Of a DNA stretch of 64,000 bases, positions 1 to 10,391 are shown piece by piece; the stretch's first letter is position 1, and every line of letters starts with the position of its first letter. Position numbers and translations under genes: made by a program. The stretch is taken from positions 1,736,868 through 1,800,867 of the forward strand of contig OX393577.1 of assembly GCA_947652605.1 (NCBI GenBank), written 5' to 3'. Origin of the DNA: Elmis aenea. Lineage: Eukaryota; Arthropoda; Insecta; Coleoptera; Elmidae. Under the pieces are notes generated by a model, which was not told where the DNA came from, searched no databases, and was given only the letters and a program-made list of their open reading frames with translations.

Positions 1-1201
1 CGGGGGCTCGCGTGAGCCCTTTGTTAAATTATTCCTTAATTTGCGAGCCCCTTGTTCTTCGTGTTAACCATTTTCTCAAGAAAAAATGTATCTCAAAATC
101 ATTGTCATTACATACATTTGTAAAGCGACGAAGTCATGCCTATCAAGCAATGATGATTAAATTTAGAATAACCCGTCGCGCAATAGAATTTTTTGAATTA
201 TGTATAATCACTCGATTATTCACGTTTGAATTTAAAATGCCACTTTTTTCCAACATATAATTGACATTATTTTTTTGTTTTTATTTAACTATGAGCGAGC
301 CCTTTGTTAAAAATTTCATAGCTCACCACTGTGTGTACCTATAAGGTATTTTTACGATGACATATGAAATTAGTCATTGTAATAAATAAAGGTGATTGTC
401 ATCTTTTTTATAAAATGACAGTATGTATGCAATTGTTTCTTGATTGTTGTAGAAAGTTTTATTGATAAAGTATATTAATAAAATAGATGATAGCATTTCT
501 CATTCCGACACTGCATTTAATGATGTAGTTAAGTAAAAATACGATTTTAATCTTGTTGTTTTTGTTACAGGTATGTATGGTCAGGTCTTTTGGTTCTTTT
601 AGGGATATATTTAAATTTCTATAGTAAACAGAAACCAATTTCATTATCAACGTTGTTTATGAAGCTGAAGTATTATTGGCAGTATTTTCAAACAGTTTTA
701 ATATATAACCGACCATATCGGAGCCATTTAATGGCTGATGTATAAATGAAATAGTATTAAATACTTTTATCAAGTACTGGAGGTCGCTGTTGTTGTTTAT
801 AATCATGGAGTTTCAGGAGTTAGCAGAAATGTTTCTAAACCTTATGGTATTGTGTCAAAATGAAGACCAGGGGAGAGTCGTCTGATGAGTTCGTTAAACA
901 AAATTATTTTAAATGATTAAAACTAGTATACTTTTACTGCGGTTTAAAATTTCGAGATAGAGATTGTAATAGTCAAGTTCTGAGTATTATTTTTTAATGT
1001 TTGATTAGCGTATAGTTTTTTAGCAGCTCTCTTTTATTAAATCCTTTTCATTTACTTACAATTAGTATTGCCTGTAGACTTCACTAGACTCCATTGTGTG
1101 TTATTCAAGGCTGTGTTATTAGATATGTGAATAACAATTTTATAATGTACGGTACTTAAGATTTGAACATATATTTAAAAAAACATATATGTGTAGATAT
1201 A
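1..1201. other. AT-rich intergenic DNA with repeated GAGCCCTTTGTTA motif
   Basis: No convincing gene. The motif GAGCCCTTTGTTA occurs near 15 and 299 in the same orientation, and a GAGCCCCTTGTT variant occurs near 46. This suggests the edge of a repeat that continues outside the window. Confidence 0.5.
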
Positions 1202-1265
1202 CCAGAGTGTTTTATTTAAAGTTTAAAAAAATTGTTGCTTGGACCCGTGGAAATGAAACACTCGG
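1202..1265. mobile_element. Very short TA-flanked MITE-like element
   Basis: 64 bp with imperfect terminal inverted repeats (CCAGAGTGTTTTATTT and AAATGAAACACTCGG) bordered by TA on both sides. There is no coding capacity. Just downstream, 1369-1386 is a separate CACCCTGTA end. Confidence 0.45.
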
Positions 1266-1396
1266 TATACTTGAGAATAATTAATTTAAGGTTATGCAGT
1301 TCATGACCTCTGACAAATTTTGTTCATTTTGTATTTTAAATAATATACCAGATATTAAGGAAAAACGCATTAGGTGAACACCCTGTATGTATAAAC

Positions 1397-2567
1397 TTAA
1401 GCTTGAAGATTTGCTTTTTGACCAACGTATTCGCCTTTGATTATAATTTTAAAATTATTGCCATCTTTACTAAGATCGGTTTTAGGAATATCTAGTTTAT
1501 AACACAAATAATTTATATAGGAAAAACGACCATCACTTACATTAAATTTATACGATTTTATTATATTAGGTCCATCGATCGTGCTATCACTTAAATTAAC
1601 AGTAAAATTAAATAGTTTCGACAAATTTTTAAATTCGTTATAATAAAAATACAATGTTAAAGAATCTGCATTGCATACAGTATCTAATATTATTATTTCC
1701 TTATTAATATTAAGACACGCATTCTCAATATCTGTATAAGGTTGACTAATAATGATTTTTCAGAGTGATGTAGTGTACACTCGTGTTCATTTACCAAGTG
1801 GATCTTGTAGTTTTTAAATACATCTGAATAATTACAATTACCAAGACACCATAAACATTTATAAACTCTGTTACCACAATTCTGTTCGTGAAATCTTATT
1901 TCACGAACATTGTAAGAGTGATCAGTGCAATTCCATCTGCAATTATAAAAACATGTTTCTGAAATCGTTTCTAATTCACTATTACGAGATAATACTAAAT
2001 AATAGTTGCCACATGTTTTACAATCATTATTGTTATAAGTTGAACACATGTAATATGTCCTGCAATACACTGATATATGGGTGGAACCATATGTATGTTA
2101 CAATTGGGACATTTTATACGTTCTTTGTTAATAATACATTCTTCGATAATCTTGGGTGGTATTTTAAAATCAACACGACACACAATTTTATCAGGATTTT
2201 CTAAATTAACGAGCAAACAATTAAGATCAACGCTCAAAGAAGTTTCCACGTCCGTTACTATATACTCCCCCGAATCATTAAAAACGGAAGTCTCTTTAAG
2301 CTTAAGTTCCATTTCGTTACCCTCGTCATGCAGCGTAATTCGATGTTTGATTTCCTTGGTATGTTTAGTTGGTCCCACATGAACTACAATGAACCACGCC
2401 TTACCTTCACGAACCAAACTCTTGAATTGAATTAGAAATATCAAATTGTAGATGGTATACAGGAAATACTTCTGAATACTTTCCATTACGTTTATTTCAA
2501 AAGTAGGTTCTTGTAAATTAAATAAGGATGTGTAGTATTTGAAATGTCGATAATAAACTACATGCAA
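1397..2567 (-). pseudogene. Siah-like RING E3 ligase gene, two frameshifts
   Basis: Three minus-strand frames line up as one Siah/Sina-type protein. 2567-2046 encodes part of a TRAF-like region (KAWFIVVHVGPT) and then the first half of a RING (CPNC, then CIAGHITC). About 2060-1735 in another frame gives the second RING half (DCKTC) and the Siah zinc finger (CFYNCRWNC to HLVNEH). About 1750-1397 in a third frame gives a C-terminal TRAF-like stretch (QPYTDIENAC to a stop). Known family members ubiquitinate substrates through RING, zinc finger and substrate-binding domain in this order. The first shift falls in ACATGTGTTC, where removing GT restores the RING spacing; the second lies near 1740. 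An N-terminal TRAF-like piece ahead of a RING suggests a fused or tandem-domain member of an expanded family. Unannotated introns or an assembly error are possible but less likely. Confidence 0.75.
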
Positions 2568-3049
2568 GGCTCAATAAATATGTTCCCTTGCTTATTCAAT
2601 GTTAATTTTGAGGAAAGCATCGACAACTTAATTTAAAATCTCTAGATTAACTTTAACACCTGATGTGAAGCACTTTGTGCAACCGGACCTAAGTGTTTAA
2701 TTTAAATCTACTGGTGAACAAAAACATGGCATAATTGTCGAGCCGTGGTTTCAATATGTATTTGTGAAGTATTATTTTAATGATTTTTTTAAAATAGACC
2801 TATTGCATCATAAATAAATATATGTAGATACAGTATTCAGAGTTGCCCATATTTATATCAATGTGTTTGTAAAATATTATTTAAAATATTTGTGTTTTAA
2901 TTTTTAATTGAATATAAATGTTAAACTTATTGTTCAAATTCGTTTTGATGTGTAGTCGCATTTATGCAGTTTAATATGCCATTTTATGTTTTTGTTTTGC
3001 TGAAACTATATAATTTTTTAGTCATTAAGTGTAAAATTATGTATAGTTG

Positions 3050-3290
3050 AAATGACAGTTTTTTAATTTGGTACTTGTGCTATTTAAAAAAAGGTTAAAT
3101 AAATTTTGTGTGCCATCTTATGTAATTTTTTATTAACATGTAATGTTTGCCAACATTATTCCTGCAAATATTAGCAAGTCAAGGTTTTTATGCAAAACAG
3201 GATTGGGAGACGTGAAAGATAGTAATTGGTAAAATACGATTTTTCCTATGAGTTGTTTGTAAAAATGGATATAGCAAGTGATATCTCATT
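3050..3290 (-). repeat. Segment upstream of the Siah-like gene, duplicated at 7784-8030
   Basis: About 240 bp matching 7784-8030 in inverted orientation with few differences. It lies upstream of the Siah-like pseudogene on its coding strand. The second copy sits in the left arm of the palindromic element, upstream of that element's Siah fragment, so order and orientation are kept. Confidence 0.85.
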
Positions 3291-3365
3291 ATAAAGAGGA
3301 GGAAAAAACACTTTTAAGTATTCCAAAGCCAACTTCATGGCTTATAAGAAAAATGAAATTATATA

Positions 3366-3695
3366 CAGGGTGAGGCATCCAACCCTGCCGTACGCTTTTA
3401 AAACAAAATTGTTTTTGCGATTTTCTTAAAAAATTTGTTATGTAAGGGTATAAAAGTTTTAGTGCGTTGAAAAGAGAAACAAAATGTCTTTCAAACCGTA
3501 TAAAAAATATGTATGGTGCCATTAAAAAAAAACAAATATGGTGCCGTAACTCCTAAAAAAAACAAAAGAAAACGAAATTTGACATGACAGTATTTTGGGA
3601 AATACTGTATTAAACAACTTTTATTTGTATTTTTTTTTGATAATTCTTTCCAATAACAAAATAAGTGGGAGTGTCATAAGTGATGTCTCACCCTG
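3366..3695. mobile_element. TA-flanked MITE, CAGGGTGAGGCATC ends
   Basis: 330 bp with terminal inverted repeats CAGGGTGAGGCATC and GATGTCTCACCCTG, TA dinucleotides on both sides and no transposase. The TA-CAGGGTG signature fits the Tc1/mariner-type style of target use. It directly abuts the next element at 3700. Confidence 0.75.
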
Positions 3696-3699
3696 TATA

Positions 3700-4110
3700 C
3701 AGGGTGGTCCACATTAAAGGGTCACCATTGGGAACTCGTAAACAGTAAGAGCTGCAAAGAAGTTTAAATTAGGCAAATTGCACCCCTTTCTGAGACCTAT
3801 TTAGTGATGTTCTAATGTTATAAAAAGTTCCATGGCACGCTAGATAATAAACAAAAGTCAAAATGGGCATTTTTAAAAAAATAGTTAATAACTCGGTTGT
3901 ACTTGATGGTACAAAAATATTTTTGGGGAAAAAGTTATAGATTTTTTTATGCACTGTAAAATGAAAACATTCATTTGTTTCAATATTGTTTAAATTCATG
4001 GCACTCTATATCTTCATAGGGACTTTTTGATGAATTTTATTTGTTTTGAGCCTAAATATCAAAATAAATACCCTGTTATTGAAAAGAGGAAAAAAAAATA
4101 CTTTTTCATG
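3700..4110 (+). mobile_element. CAGGGTGGTCCACAT repeat, copy 1
   Basis: Begins CAGGGTGGTCCACATTAAAG after TA and is homologous over several hundred bases to 48888-49255 (shared stretches include AACAGTAAGAGCTGCAAAGA and GGGACTTTTTGATGAA). The right terminus is unclear. The copies show it is a dispersed family; no reading frame is preserved. Confidence 0.75.
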
Positions 4111-4727
4111 TCATAACCAACCAAGTTTTTCATCATGTCTTGGTTACGTAACGTGACTTGTCTCTAGAATTAAATTCTTTAACAGCTTTAACATTACAGG
4201 AGCTTGGTTTTTCAAAATAAAAAACGAATGGAGAATAATATATTTTTATTTCATTATTGTATGTACAAAAGTAATAATTTTATGTAGGAATATTTGTATA
4301 AATTCTGTAGCATACAGTATTCATCGAAATAAAAACAAATCATCTTGAAAGTTGCACTGTTTTCACGGACGTATGATGTACAAATACTGTTATAGTCTTA
4401 GTATGCTGCATAAGAACGCAACACATTCACATACACACCATGCAAAAACTATGATTTGACTCGGCAATATGGGGCTCTTTATATAAAAGCTAATACTCAT
4501 CAGTTAGTACCAGAATATTAATAGAAATTTTTATTTTAATTTAATGCTAATTATTCGTCATGTATTGGGTGTAAATCAAATTTTTGAACACGATGTGATC
4601 AAAAACAATTTTTAATAATTTTAAACTGATTTAAAGATATTAACAGAGAAATAATTTTCAAAGATAAAAAGTAACGTAATCGAATATAACTGCATTTATA
4701 CATGTGTTCAAACAAATTACCTTGCTA

Positions 4728-4903
4728 GAGGTCTTTCAAGATAAACTGAACCGCGAAATGCACAAAGAGAGGGGATGGCGGTTGAAATGTGGCCTTTTTT
4801 AAAAACGTTATATTATTAAAGATTATAAACCCATTGTTGAAATAGACGTAAGTTTTTAGGTGGCACATTAATTAACGCTTTTTCAGTTTATCTTGAAAGA
4901 CCT
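4728..4903. mobile_element. TA-flanked MITE with 23-bp TIRs
   Basis: 176-bp element with terminal inverted repeats of about 23 bp (GAGGTCTTTCAAGATAAACT at the left, its complement at the right) between TA dinucleotides. It has no coding capacity and is Tc1/mariner-like in form. Confidence 0.8.
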
Positions 4904-4905
4904 CT

Positions 4906-6831
4906 AGTCACTGTGACTATAATAGAGGTAATTTATTTGCTATGCTTAAGTATAAACTATTACATAAATACATCCTATTGAAATAATTTAAAATATTTTT
5001 TTAAAGTAAAAAATATTAAATACACAAACAAGCTTTATTTATAGAGCAGTAAAATTAAGAGCAACCAACATTCACACATATACACTTACAGATACGCTGT
5101 TGCTCTTTCCATAGTACACATCTTAGGAACTAATTCTCCTAGATCAACTATCATTACTTAAGCAGCAGAAAGCAGTGCCAATTAATACATGTATTAAGTT
5201 TATTGGTCCACATTCAAAGTTTGAATCGTCAGACTTTAAGAATGTCTTTTAAGTTAAGAGCCAATTTGCATAAATTTTTTACAATATATTGTTAACAACA
5301 CAAAATTATGACCTTTTTGTGACTACTTCTGTTAAGTAGTACATTTACAGGTTTTTATAAGACTCACAATACTTTGGGTGTAATGGACTGACTAGTGGTG
5401 AGTTTATATAATCAAATTCATGCAAGTAATATTTTAAAATTGGTTAACACAGCATATTTAGCATGTGATGTGTTGTCTTTTTAATTGTGCTGTTAAAACA
5501 GCCCTAAGAAATATGATCTTCTCATAACATTCATTTTAATAGTGTATTGTAAATAATTATATCAAGATTGACTGCATAACATTAAACTTTTAGAATCCCT
5601 CTAAAAACGTACTTCAGCTGTTTCTATAATTTAAAATGTATCCTTATGTAACTCAAGTCACCATGATAATTATATGGATGTTGAAAAAAATGAAACCAAC
5701 ACTTGAAATGCAAAGCACTTCAACTTTTGATGTCCTAAAATATTACTTCTCTTGAATAACACGGGGGCATAAGAATAAGAAAAATGAAAGATCGACAAAA
5801 TAAAACACAAAACAAGGGTAAAACTACCACTTTACTTCATTAAATATAAACATTTTATTTTTAATGTACGTAATAACACAAAAACGTAGTGCAATCGAGT
5901 ACATTTCAGTTGTTTTTTGGGTTATAAATTGATACATTTGTTTTTGATAAACAAAAACGTTTCGTTTGATTTCAATTGTTTATATGGTTTTAACCTCTAT
6001 TACAGAAACAAACGCTTTTTCATTGGCATCATATTCCGAGAAGCACTTCGAACTTTAATTTATTTGTTTTTTTGTTGAAACAAAATATGTAGCACAAAAA
6101 ATACTATTTTATTGTTATACGAACAATCCTTTTACATATTAAGTAGTAATACACTTTTCTAACAATAACACATTCCTGAAATTACAAATTTAAATGTTGT
6201 TTTCAGTCATCAGTATAGAACCTACTGTTTTTTAAGAGATGTCTTAAAAATTAAGTATCTTTTTCATCCCCTTTTCAAGTCTTCATCATGGAAGTTTTGC
6301 ATTGGTTATTTCAATGAATATAACCGCTTAATTCAAGAGTCACTTTTTTACAATAACAAGTTTTTAAGTGCACTAAATGACGAAAGTATTGAATTTTTTA
6401 ACTCCTTTAATACAAAACATGGCATAAAACTGCTAATGGCACATCAAATAAACGTTACATCTAGCGAATTAATTTTCGCAGCTATTAAGAAGTTTAATAG
6501 ATTGTCTTTTGTTAAACTGAAACATTCTTGGAAAGGTAAACATTATAAAATGTTCGGTTTTTGTCATAACATTCCTGTATAAAAATATTGTATCATACGA
6601 GGTTTTATTAGATATTTAAACCATGTTTAAAGTTGTGCTCTATAAAGAATATATGTACTAGTGGTTGCAGATTTTTAAAATCTAGATTGGTAAAACATTT
6701 AGGATCGTGAATAAACACAGATTTCTGAAAGGCAGCTTTAAAGTTTACTAGGTAACTTTAGAATAAGCAAACATTTTGTAATTTGAACCCTGTAGTTTTA
6801 TTTATATATAATATCTAAATAGGGCTTAATA
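4906..6831. other. AT-rich intergenic DNA
   Basis: No coding sequence, RNA gene or further complete transposon was recognised. It could include long 3' UTR sequence of Src64B, which points this way, but nothing in the sequence shows it. Confidence 0.5.
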
Positions 6832-7783
6832 TAGGGTGACCATTCCTGCCCGATTTTCGGGGACAGTCCCCGAAACAAGACTCAAGTCCCGGATTATTCT
6901 TGTCCCCGATTTTCATAATTTTCCTTTACACATTTAAAATAACGAATGTATGGTGCTTTCACTGTTGCCAAATTATGAAAATCTGTTAGTCTGACAACAC
7001 TGTAACAGCGTAACCGCTTATTGGTCACGAAAACTGAAGTGGGGAGAAGTTTACGTAATTAGGTTATGTTAGGTAAGGTTACTTAGGATTGTCATACAGT
7101 GTGTCCAAAAAGTAACGTAACGGATCAATATCTCGTCTTGTAACAATTTCACAAAAAAAAGTTTCATACAAAAGTTGTTCGAACACCCTCCACCCTGTAT
7201 ATTTTTAGGTCTTCGAATGTAATTTTTTAACCTCTACATGAATGTCTTTTCATTTTTTGATTTTGTAACAGTGTTAGCAACTTATTAATTTTTTTCCGAA
7301 AAATCTGACATAAGCAGGCTTAACTTTAAAAAATCGTGGCGACCTCGTTTATTGAAGTTAAGAAATAAGTTTTAACAATAATGTTGGTCCGGTTAGGGAG
7401 CAACTTTTTAATAATAAAAAATTTAAATTTATTGATACAGGGTGTTTACAAAAAAATGCCAAACTTTCCAAACTTCAAAGTGACATAACTCATTCTTTTC
7501 AAATGTAAACACCCTTGTTTTATTATGCTATTCGATAGCATTTTTTCTCCCCTTCAATTTTTATGAAGGGTGTCCTATGTCTAAACCCCGTAGTTGTTGA
7601 GATATTCAATATTTTTCAAAAAAGTAGCCATTTAATTGCATTTTTATGCACCGAAGTAGGCCGTGCTTATGCAAAACAAGTGCCAAAATGTAAGCAAGTG
7701 TCAACTTAACAATTGAATAAGTTTAGAATTTAAGCGGATATTAATTACGTAATAAAATTATTTGTTTTTATTCAAAAACTATG

Positions 7784-8030
7784 AGATATCACTTGCTATA
7801 TCCATTTTTACAAACAACTCATAGGAAAAATCGTATTTTACCAATTACTATCTTTCACGTCTCCCAATCCTGTTTTACATAAAAACCTTGACTTGCTAAT
7901 ATTTGTAGGAATAATGTTGGCAAACATTACATGTAAATAAAAAATTACATAAGATGGCACACAAAATTTATTTAACTTTTTTTTAAACAGCACAAGTACC
8001 AAATTAAAAAATTGTCTGTCATTTCAACTA
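7784..8030 (+). repeat. Second captured segment in the left arm
   Basis: Inverted copy of 3050-3290. It interrupts the left arm only: the arm text TTTTTATTCAAAAACTATGA stands on both sides (about 7760-7779 and 8037-8056), and the right arm lacks the insert. Confidence 0.85.
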
Positions 8031-8105
8031 TAATTGTTTTTATTCAAAAACTATGAAAAGTAACAAAAATACATAAAAGATAAACGACTACAATAAATGT
8101 TCAAA

Positions 8106-8269
8106 ATTTAGAAAATCCTGATAAAATTGTGTGTCGTGTTGATCTTAAAATACCCCCTAAGATTATGGAAGAATATATTATTAACAAAGAACGTATAAAA
8201 TGTCCTATTTGTAACATACATATGGTTCCACCCATATATCAGTGTATTGCAGGACATATTACATGTGTT
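8106..8269 (+). pseudogene. Captured Siah-like fragment inside a palindromic transposon
   Basis: 164 bp, roughly 95% identical by eye to the Siah-like pseudogene at about 2209-2046 on the opposite strand. It encodes CRVDLKIPPKI, CPICNIHMV and CIAGHITC, the first half of the RING. It ends at the point where the donor-like copy loses frame. It forms the loop between the two long arms of the 7097-9069 element. No start, second RING half or zinc finger follows, so it cannot make a functional ligase by itself. Confidence 0.85.
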
Positions 8270-9468
8270 TATCTTTTATCTATTTTCAGTTTACTACTTT
8301 TCATAGTTTTTAAATAAAAACAATTAATTTTATTACGTAATTAATATCCGCTTAAATTCTAAACTTATTCAATTGTTAAGTTGACACTTGCTTACATTTT
8401 GGCACTTGTTTTGCATAAGCACGGCCTACTTCGGTGCATAAAAATGCAATTAAATGGCTACTTTTTTGAAAAATATTGAATATCTCAACAACTACGGGGT
8501 TTAGACATAGGACACCCTACATAAAAATTGAAGGGGAGAAAAAATGCTATCGAATAGCATAATAAAACAAGGGTGTTTACATTTGAAAAGAATGAGTTAT
8601 GTCACTTTGAAGTTTGGCATTTGTTTGTAAACACCCTGTATCAATAAATTAAATTTTTTTATTATTAAAATGTTGCTCCCTAACCGGACCAACATTATTG
8701 TTAAAACTTATTTCTTAACTCCAATAAACGAGGTCGCTACGATTTTTTAAAGTTAAGCCTGCTTATGTCAGATTTTTCGGAAAAAAATTAATAAGTTGCT
8801 AACACTGTCATAAAATCAAAAAATGAAAAGACATTCATGTAGAGGTTAAAAAATTACATTCGAAGACCTAAAAATATACAGGGTGGAGGGTGTTCCATTT
8901 AAAAAAATCTTTGTTTTCGATATAGCGCGAAAATGGAACACCCTGTATAGTTGAAAATAATTAAAGGTCATGTAGTAAATTACCACAAACAACTTTTGTA
9001 TAAAACTTTTTCTTGTGAAATTGTTACAGACGAGATATTGATCCGTTACGTCACTTTTTGGACACACTGTATATGTCCTTTCTCCTGGACATATCCTCTC
9101 TTTGAAATGTGCAAAAATGCGTGGGTTTTAAATCCCGCGCTTTAATTTGAATGTTGTTTATTAAAATGAAAGTAGTGGTTTGTGGTGTACGGGAAACGGA
9201 ATATAGATTTTGCGAAAGTCAGTTGAGGATTTTTTTTTGTAATGCCAGTTTAGTTAGTGTCCCCGAAAGTTCGGCAGAAAAAATGGTCACCTTAGCTTAA
9301 TACTTCTGCTTACGTAAAAAAATGAAATAAAAGTACTGTTTCATCAGTAGCTTGGCAAGTTTTCGTCATGGATATATTCCTATGGCAAACTGTTTTTAAT
9401 AGTTCCACTGCTTAAAAAACTCGTTTAACGTGGTAAATAAATTAGCAGGACGACACTTTCGTATTACT

Positions 9469-10391
9469 TTAGTCGGGCACTTCCCTGTATGGTATTTCTG
9501 ATGTGACGCTGAAACCTTCGAAGTAATGTGTTAGATATTCAAACGTAGGCCTATTTTCTGATTTGGCATCCCAACAGTTAAGCATAATTTGGTAAATTTC
9601 CGCAGGTAAATAAGTCGCGGACGGCGGCGGCATGCGGTAGCCTTTTTCTACTTGCTCTATCACGTCACGACCGTGCATGCCAGGATATGGAACTTGACCG
9701 TAAGTAAATAATTCCATAAGTAGTATTCCGTAAGACCAAACGTCGGATTTGATGGAAAATTTGCCATAAATTATCGCCTCTGGAGCCGTCCACTTGACGG
9801 GAAACCGCGATCCTTGTTTGGGGCAGTACTCATTATCTTCTATAACTCTTGCTAAACCGAAATCACATATTTTTGCTATATTATTTTCACCTATTAATAC
9901 GTTTCTTGCAGCCAAGTCCCTATGTATTAACAGTTTAGATTCTAAATATTCCATGCCCGATGCGACTTGAAACGCGACGTATATAAGATCTTCGAATTCT
10001 AATTCCGTGCCTTCGTCTCTTCGTAGAAAATCTAGCAAACTGCCCTTGGACATGAATTCTTGTACTATGTAAATGGGTTCTTCTTTACTGCAAACTGCGT
10101 ATAGTGCAACCAAACGTTTGTGTCGGAATTTCTTCATGATGGCCGCTTCTTGTAGGAAGGCTTGCGTCGACATGGTGCCTTCTCGCAATGTTTTCACTGC
10201 TACGTCTATGCGATCTCTCCATTTGCCGTAATACACTTCACCAAAGTTACCACGTCCAAGTTTTCTAATGAGCTGAACTTCATCTCTGGGTATTTCCCAT
10301 TTATCACGGAATGCTGGTATCAAATCCCACATCTGAGGTTGAGGCTTCGGGCATGGTTTTGACAGAACATGGCATAAGCCAAGCGCGTTTC
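9469..10391 (-). CDS. Src64B: Src64B exon 4: SH2-kinase linker and kinase domain
   Basis: The 923-nt last coding exon begins after a TTTAG acceptor. Its first two bases complete a split Arg codon, and it reads NALGLCHVLS before the linker and the whole kinase domain. All catalytic motifs are intact: glycine loop, VAVK lysine, HRDLAARN, DFG, and APE within WTAPEA. The stop codon is at 9469-9471. The 3' UTR continues leftwards; a hAT element begins only 174 bp past the stop (right end 9294), so the transcript may end in or cross transposon sequence. The first AATAAA I noticed on this strand lies inside that element, near 9150. Confidence 0.96.

Larger units (their letters stand above)
7097..9069. 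mobile_element. Near-palindromic TA-flanked element carrying Siah fragment
   Basis: Ends CAGTGTGTCCAAAAAGT and the matching complement, with TA at 7095-7096 and 9070-9071. The two arms are inverted copies of each other over roughly 0.8-1 kb. The left arm has an extra 7784-8030 segment bounded by copies of TTTTTATTCAAAAACTATGA; the right arm has an extra MITE-like piece near 8888-8946. The loop is the Siah fragment at 8106-8269. A transcript through it would fold into a long hairpin. There is no transposase, so it is non-autonomous. Confidence 0.9.
6832..9294. mobile_element. hAT-type element, TAGGGTGACCAT ends, 8-bp TSD
   Basis: Terminal inverted repeats TAGGGTGACCAT and ATGGTCACCTTA are flanked by a perfect 8-bp target duplication GCTTAATA at 6824-6831 and 9295-9302, which is diagnostic for hAT-type insertion. 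The subterminal parts carry a GGGGACAGTCCCCGA motif at the left and CCCCGAAAGTTCGG at the right. Most of the interior is a second element (7097-9069). No transposase remains. A related end lies at 41427. Confidence 0.92.

Noticed and set aside
866..900. Hammerhead ribozyme, because of CTGATGAG near 881
   Set aside because: No GAAA core follows at the right distance and no flanking stems form.
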